From Actinomadura latina NBRC 106108 (GTDB lineage Bacteria; Actinomycetota; Actinomycetes; Streptosporangiales; Streptosporangiaceae), in assembly GCF_001552195.1 (NCBI RefSeq), contig NZ_BCQS01000007.1:248001-312000 (forward strand): a stretch of DNA of 64,000 bases. Direction: 5' to 3'. The position numbers and the translations under genes were made by a program. The notes below the pieces were generated by a model. The model ran no database searches. It saw nothing but the letters and a program-made list of their open reading frames with translations, and was not told where the DNA came from. This document shows positions 61,658-64,000 of this stretch, in pieces (within the stretch, counting starts at the first letter, position 1; the number at the start of each line of letters is the position of its first letter).

Positions 61658-61832
61658 GCTCCCCCCGGGTTCGAGCCCGGTGAACGTGCGCACCGGTGCC
61701 GGCCGGACCACCCTCGCGGCGGACGCCGGGCGCCGCCCCGGCGACACTCCGTCCTTGATCATCAGGCTTCCGGGCGCTGATCCGTCCGAGACGGCCGCTT
61801 CACCCCGCCTTGACCCGGCTCGACAAACTAGG

Positions 61833-61844
61833 TAGACCGGTCTA
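61833..61844. promoter_or_regulatory. TetR-type palindrome upstream of the broken reductase
   Basis: TAGACCGGTCTA is a perfect 12-base palindrome embedded in AAACTAGG-tagaccggtcta-GTTT, 11 bases before the ATG at 61855. Such sites are typical of TetR regulators of reductase genes. No TetR gene is adjacent. Confidence 0.6.
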
Positions 61845-61854
61845 GTTTCTCTGT

Positions 61855-62906
61855 ATGGACTTCCACGACCCCGACGTTCTGGTGACGGGCGCGACGGGCT
61901 TCATCGGACGATGGCTGGTGGCGGAGCTGCTCGGCCGGGGGCGGCCGGTCGCAGTGACCGTCCGGCGGCCGGCCGCCCGCGCGGCGAGCTGCGGACATGG
62001 CTGCGCGAGCACGGCGTCGCCGACCGCGGTCTCACCATCGTCGACGCCGACATCACCCGGCCGGGCCTCGCCATGGCCGCGGCCGATCACGAGCGGCTGG
62101 AGCCGGTGCGGGACGTCTACAACGCCGCCGCGCTATTCCGTTTCGGCCTCGCCCGGGACGAGGCCCGCCGGACGAACGTCGACGGCGCCGTGAACGTCGT
62201 GCGCTGGGCTGCATCGCGTCCCCGCCTGCGCCGCGTCGTCCACGTCTCCGGCTATCGCGTCGCGGAGAGCCGCCCCCTTCCGGAGGACGAGCCGGCCGCC
62301 CTCTACCGGCGGTACGGCGCGTACGAGGCGTCCAAACGCGAGGGGGACGCGGCGGTACGGGCCGCCGCCGCGAAGGAGGGGATCCCCGTCACCGCCGTCC
62401 ATCCCGCCACGGTGATCGGCCACTCGGCCACCGGTGAGTCCGGGCAGTACATCGGGCTGGCCGAGATGGTGGAGAAGCTCTGGGCCGGACGCCTCCCGGC
62501 GCTGGCCGGCACGCGCCGCACGTTCGTCCCCCTCGTGACCGTCGATCACCTCGCCCGGTTCATGGCCGCCGTACCCGGCCACGACCGGGAGCCGTATTGC
62601 GCGCACTGGGTCCTGGATGACGCCACTCCGGACCTGCCCGACCTGATCGCCCTACTCGCCCGCCACCTCGGCCGGCGCCCGCCCCGCATTCTCCTGCCGA
62701 CCGGCCTGGTGCGGCGCCTGCCGCGCGCGCTCACCGGCGTCGAACCCGAGACGCTGACCTTCCTCTCCGAGGACCGCTACGACACGTCCTCGGCCGATGC
62801 CCTGGCCGCCGCGGCGGGCCTGCGCCACCCACCGGTCGAAGACGCACTACGCCACTGGGCCGACCACCTCATCACCGACCGTTTCGCCGCCGCCCGGCCA
62901 CGCTGA
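61855..62906 (+). pseudogene. Extended SDR/thioester-reductase-like gene with a frameshift
   Basis: A single-base loss near 61975-61990 splits one reductase into two frames. The first 43 codons hold the cofactor loop DVLVTGATGFIGRWLVAEL. The rest, in the other frame, begins at ELRTWLREHGVADRG and includes VHVSGYRVAESR (Ser site), YGAYEASKREGD (Tyr/Lys) and a normal C-terminus ending at 62906. It looks like a dihydroflavonol-reductase-like extended SDR of about 345 residues. Either the gene is newly inactivated, an unusual frameshift is used, or there is a base-calling error in a GC run. Read with one inserted base near 61985 the protein is intact. Confidence 0.8.
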
Positions 62907-63008
62907 GATGGCCGAAGGCGATACCGCGGCCCGCCGGCATCGGTCGCCCGGCGGTCTCCGGGGCGTTGACCGGAGATCATCCGAACGCCGTTCCCATCCG
63001 GGTCGTCT

Positions 63009-63200
63009 TCAGGTGGCCGACCGGATGGTCTTGATGAACTCGGCCCACTCACGGGCCGAGAGGTCGAGTACGGGCCCTGTGCCGTTCTGTTTGCTGTCCC
63101 GCACGCCGATCGTTCCGTGGATCGAGCGGGCGACTTCGATGCAGGCACCGTTGGCCTCGCTGGTGCGGGACTTGCGCCAGGTGCCGTACTGCGTGGTCAT
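63009..63200 (-). CDS. DUF397-family small protein
   Basis: A 63-residue DUF397 protein. The core reads WRKSRTSEANGACIEVAR, then IGVRDSKQNGTGPVLDLSAREWAEFI. It starts at ATG 63200, which overlaps the stop of the helix-turn-helix partner by four bases (ATGA), so translation depends on the upstream gene and no ribosome site is needed. DUF397 with a DUF5753/HTH partner is a common actinomycete pair linked to BldB/Scr1-type developmental control and small-protein antagonism. The second DUF397 gene at 35220 lacks this pairing. Confidence 0.9.
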   Translation of the reverse strand: MTTQYGTWRKSRTSEANGACIEVARSIHGTIGVRDSKQNGTGPVLDLSAREWAEFIKTIRSAT

Positions 63201-64000
63201 GGGGAGGAATCGATCCTTTTCTCAAGGTCGCCGGCAGCATCCGCCAGCAGGCCGAGGCTGGCGGCGCCTGAGAGAGCGGCCTGCCGAAGATGCTCGTACC
63301 GTTGGTTATACCTCATCACCTCGTCGCGGGCGGTGTGCACGATGTCCGTGCTAACGGTGTCGACCACTGCCAAAGGCGGGTCGGCAGGGTCCTTGAAGCC
63401 GAAGAGGAAGAATGCCGATTTGGGCAGCAGACGTCCTGTGAAATCCGCTGCGATCGGCAGGACGAGAAGCGTGACGTAAGGGTGCCGGGTGGCTGTTTCG
63501 ATCAAGGATCGGAGTTGGGCGAGCATGACCCGTGGCGGTGCAGTGGGGCGGCGTACGACGACTTCGTCGAGGATGACTTCATAGTGAGGCCCGTCCGTGC
63601 CGAGTAGGTGCGCCCGGCGCCGGAGCCGGGCCTCTACAAGACGGTCAGCGATAAAGGCGTTCTCCCCTTCCGCCTCGGCCATTTCGATGATGAATCTGAT
63701 GAAGTCGGGCGTCTGGAGGACGCCGGGGATGGTGAACTGGTTGTACTCGTGGATCGAGGCGGCTCCAGACTCCAAGTCGGCGTACATGCGCTGGCGGGGA
63801 CCCATGGCGTCACCGTAGGAGTCCCACCAGCCGCGGTCGGCGGCGTCGCAGGCGATCTTGAAGATCTCGTCGAACTTCTCGCCTGTGACACCGAGGATCT
63901 TCATGATCTTCACGATGTCGCGGACGTCCGGGCGGCAGCGGGCGTTCTCCAGCTTGGACACCGTCATACGGGAGCGGTAGATCCGGCCGGCCAGTTCATC
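63197..64000 (-). CDS. XRE-type HTH and DUF5753 regulator, partial at right edge
   Basis: The C-terminal 268 residues of an Scr1-like regulator; the 5' end lies beyond 64000. At the edge the second HTH helix is visible as IYRSRMTVSKLENARCRPDV, typical of XRE regulators. A long DUF5753 domain follows (EYNQFTIPGVLQTPDFIRFI, VVVRRPTAPPRVMLAQLRSLI, VTLLVLPIAAD). Such proteins bind DNA and are antagonised by their small DUF397 partner encoded directly downstream. The open frame is intact through the window edge. Confidence 0.9.
   Translation of the reverse strand, partial: DELAGRIYRSRMTVSKLENARCRPDVRDIVKIMKILGVTGEKFDEIFKIACDAADRGWWDSYGDAMGPRQRMYADLESGAASIHEYNQFTIPGVLQTPDFIRFIIEMAEAEGENAFIADRLVEARLRRRAHLLGTDGPHYEVILDEVVVRRPTAPPRVMLAQLRSLIETATRHPYVTLLVLPIAADFTGRLLPKSAFFLFGFKDPADPPLAVVDTVSTDIVHTARDEVMRYNQRYEHLRQAALSGAASLGLLADAAGDLEKRIDSSP

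Overview
The window is high-GC (roughly 70-75%), gene-dense bacterial DNA with many ATGA/GTGA start-stop overlaps, GTG starts, P450s, PucR, DUF397/helix-turn-helix pairs and a complete ergothioneine set. This points to an actinomycete. An Actinomadura-like member of the Thermomonosporaceae is my best guess, but that is inference only. I saw no rRNA, tRNA, CRISPR array, insertion sequence or phage genes.

Layout. (1) 1-8.0 kb, minus strand: a steroid side-chain locus with two related P450s, a glycosyltransferase and a methyltransferase, a FadA5-type thiolase with a metallo-hydrolase, and CYP125. Three promoters carry matches to the KstR operator TnnAACnnGTTnnA. (2) 8.1-15.3 kb: two paralogous P450s flank a translationally coupled run of a KAS III/OleA-like synthase, GT2, P450, OleC-like ligase and OleD-like reductase, with no OleB. 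It looks like a beta-lactone or long-chain lipid pathway. (3) 15.3-19.1 kb: a Clp-N/HTH protein with a probable leaderless, operator-overlapped promoter, a hydrolase lacking its catalytic Ser and His, and an MFS pump divergent from a TetR gene across three operators. (4) 19.2-23.6 kb: PucR, then a sulfide/persulfide operon (rhodanese, TauE exporter read in frame into a persulfide-dioxygenase-like MBL-rhodanese protein) under CsoR/CstR-type operators. (5) 23.8-33.7 kb, plus strand: a ten-gene purine-catabolism operon covering xanthine dehydrogenase, 8-oxoguanine deaminase, urate oxidase, HIU hydrolase, OHCU decarboxylase, allantoinase, allantoicase and a hydroxypyruvate isomerase-like protein.

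(6) 33.8-43.8 kb: a secreted hydrolase, DUF397, a KstR-like regulator, a fadD17 remnant with two in-frame deletions, a FadE28/FadE29-like acyl-CoA dehydrogenase pair, glutamate decarboxylase, a TetR/MFS pair and a rhomboid-like protein. (7) 43.8-50.4 kb: a sigma-like membrane protein, egtABCD and a GDSL lipoprotein. (8) 50.6-59.7 kb: an acyltransferase, a membrane protein, cysteine dioxygenase, LacI, a HAL-family lyase whose MIO tripeptide is incomplete, and a divergent OpuC-type quaternary-amine importer. (9) 59.7-64 kb: a secreted endo/exonuclease/phosphatase, an unknown secreted protein, a frameshifted reductase and a DUF397/HTH pair running off the edge.

How it fits together. Loci 1 and 6 probably form one KstR-type regulon for shortening a sterol side chain: P450 oxidation, CoA ligation (now broken here), heterodimeric dehydrogenation and thiolysis. 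Locus 5 takes guanine and xanthine to ureidoglycolate and urea. Loci 7 and 8 combine ergothioneine synthesis, quaternary-amine uptake and a lyase resembling MIO-independent ergothionase, so they may handle ergothioneine or another betaine. The most interesting candidates are the OleB-less ole-like cluster, the MIO-less lyase/importer locus and the frame-preserving fadD17 remnant.
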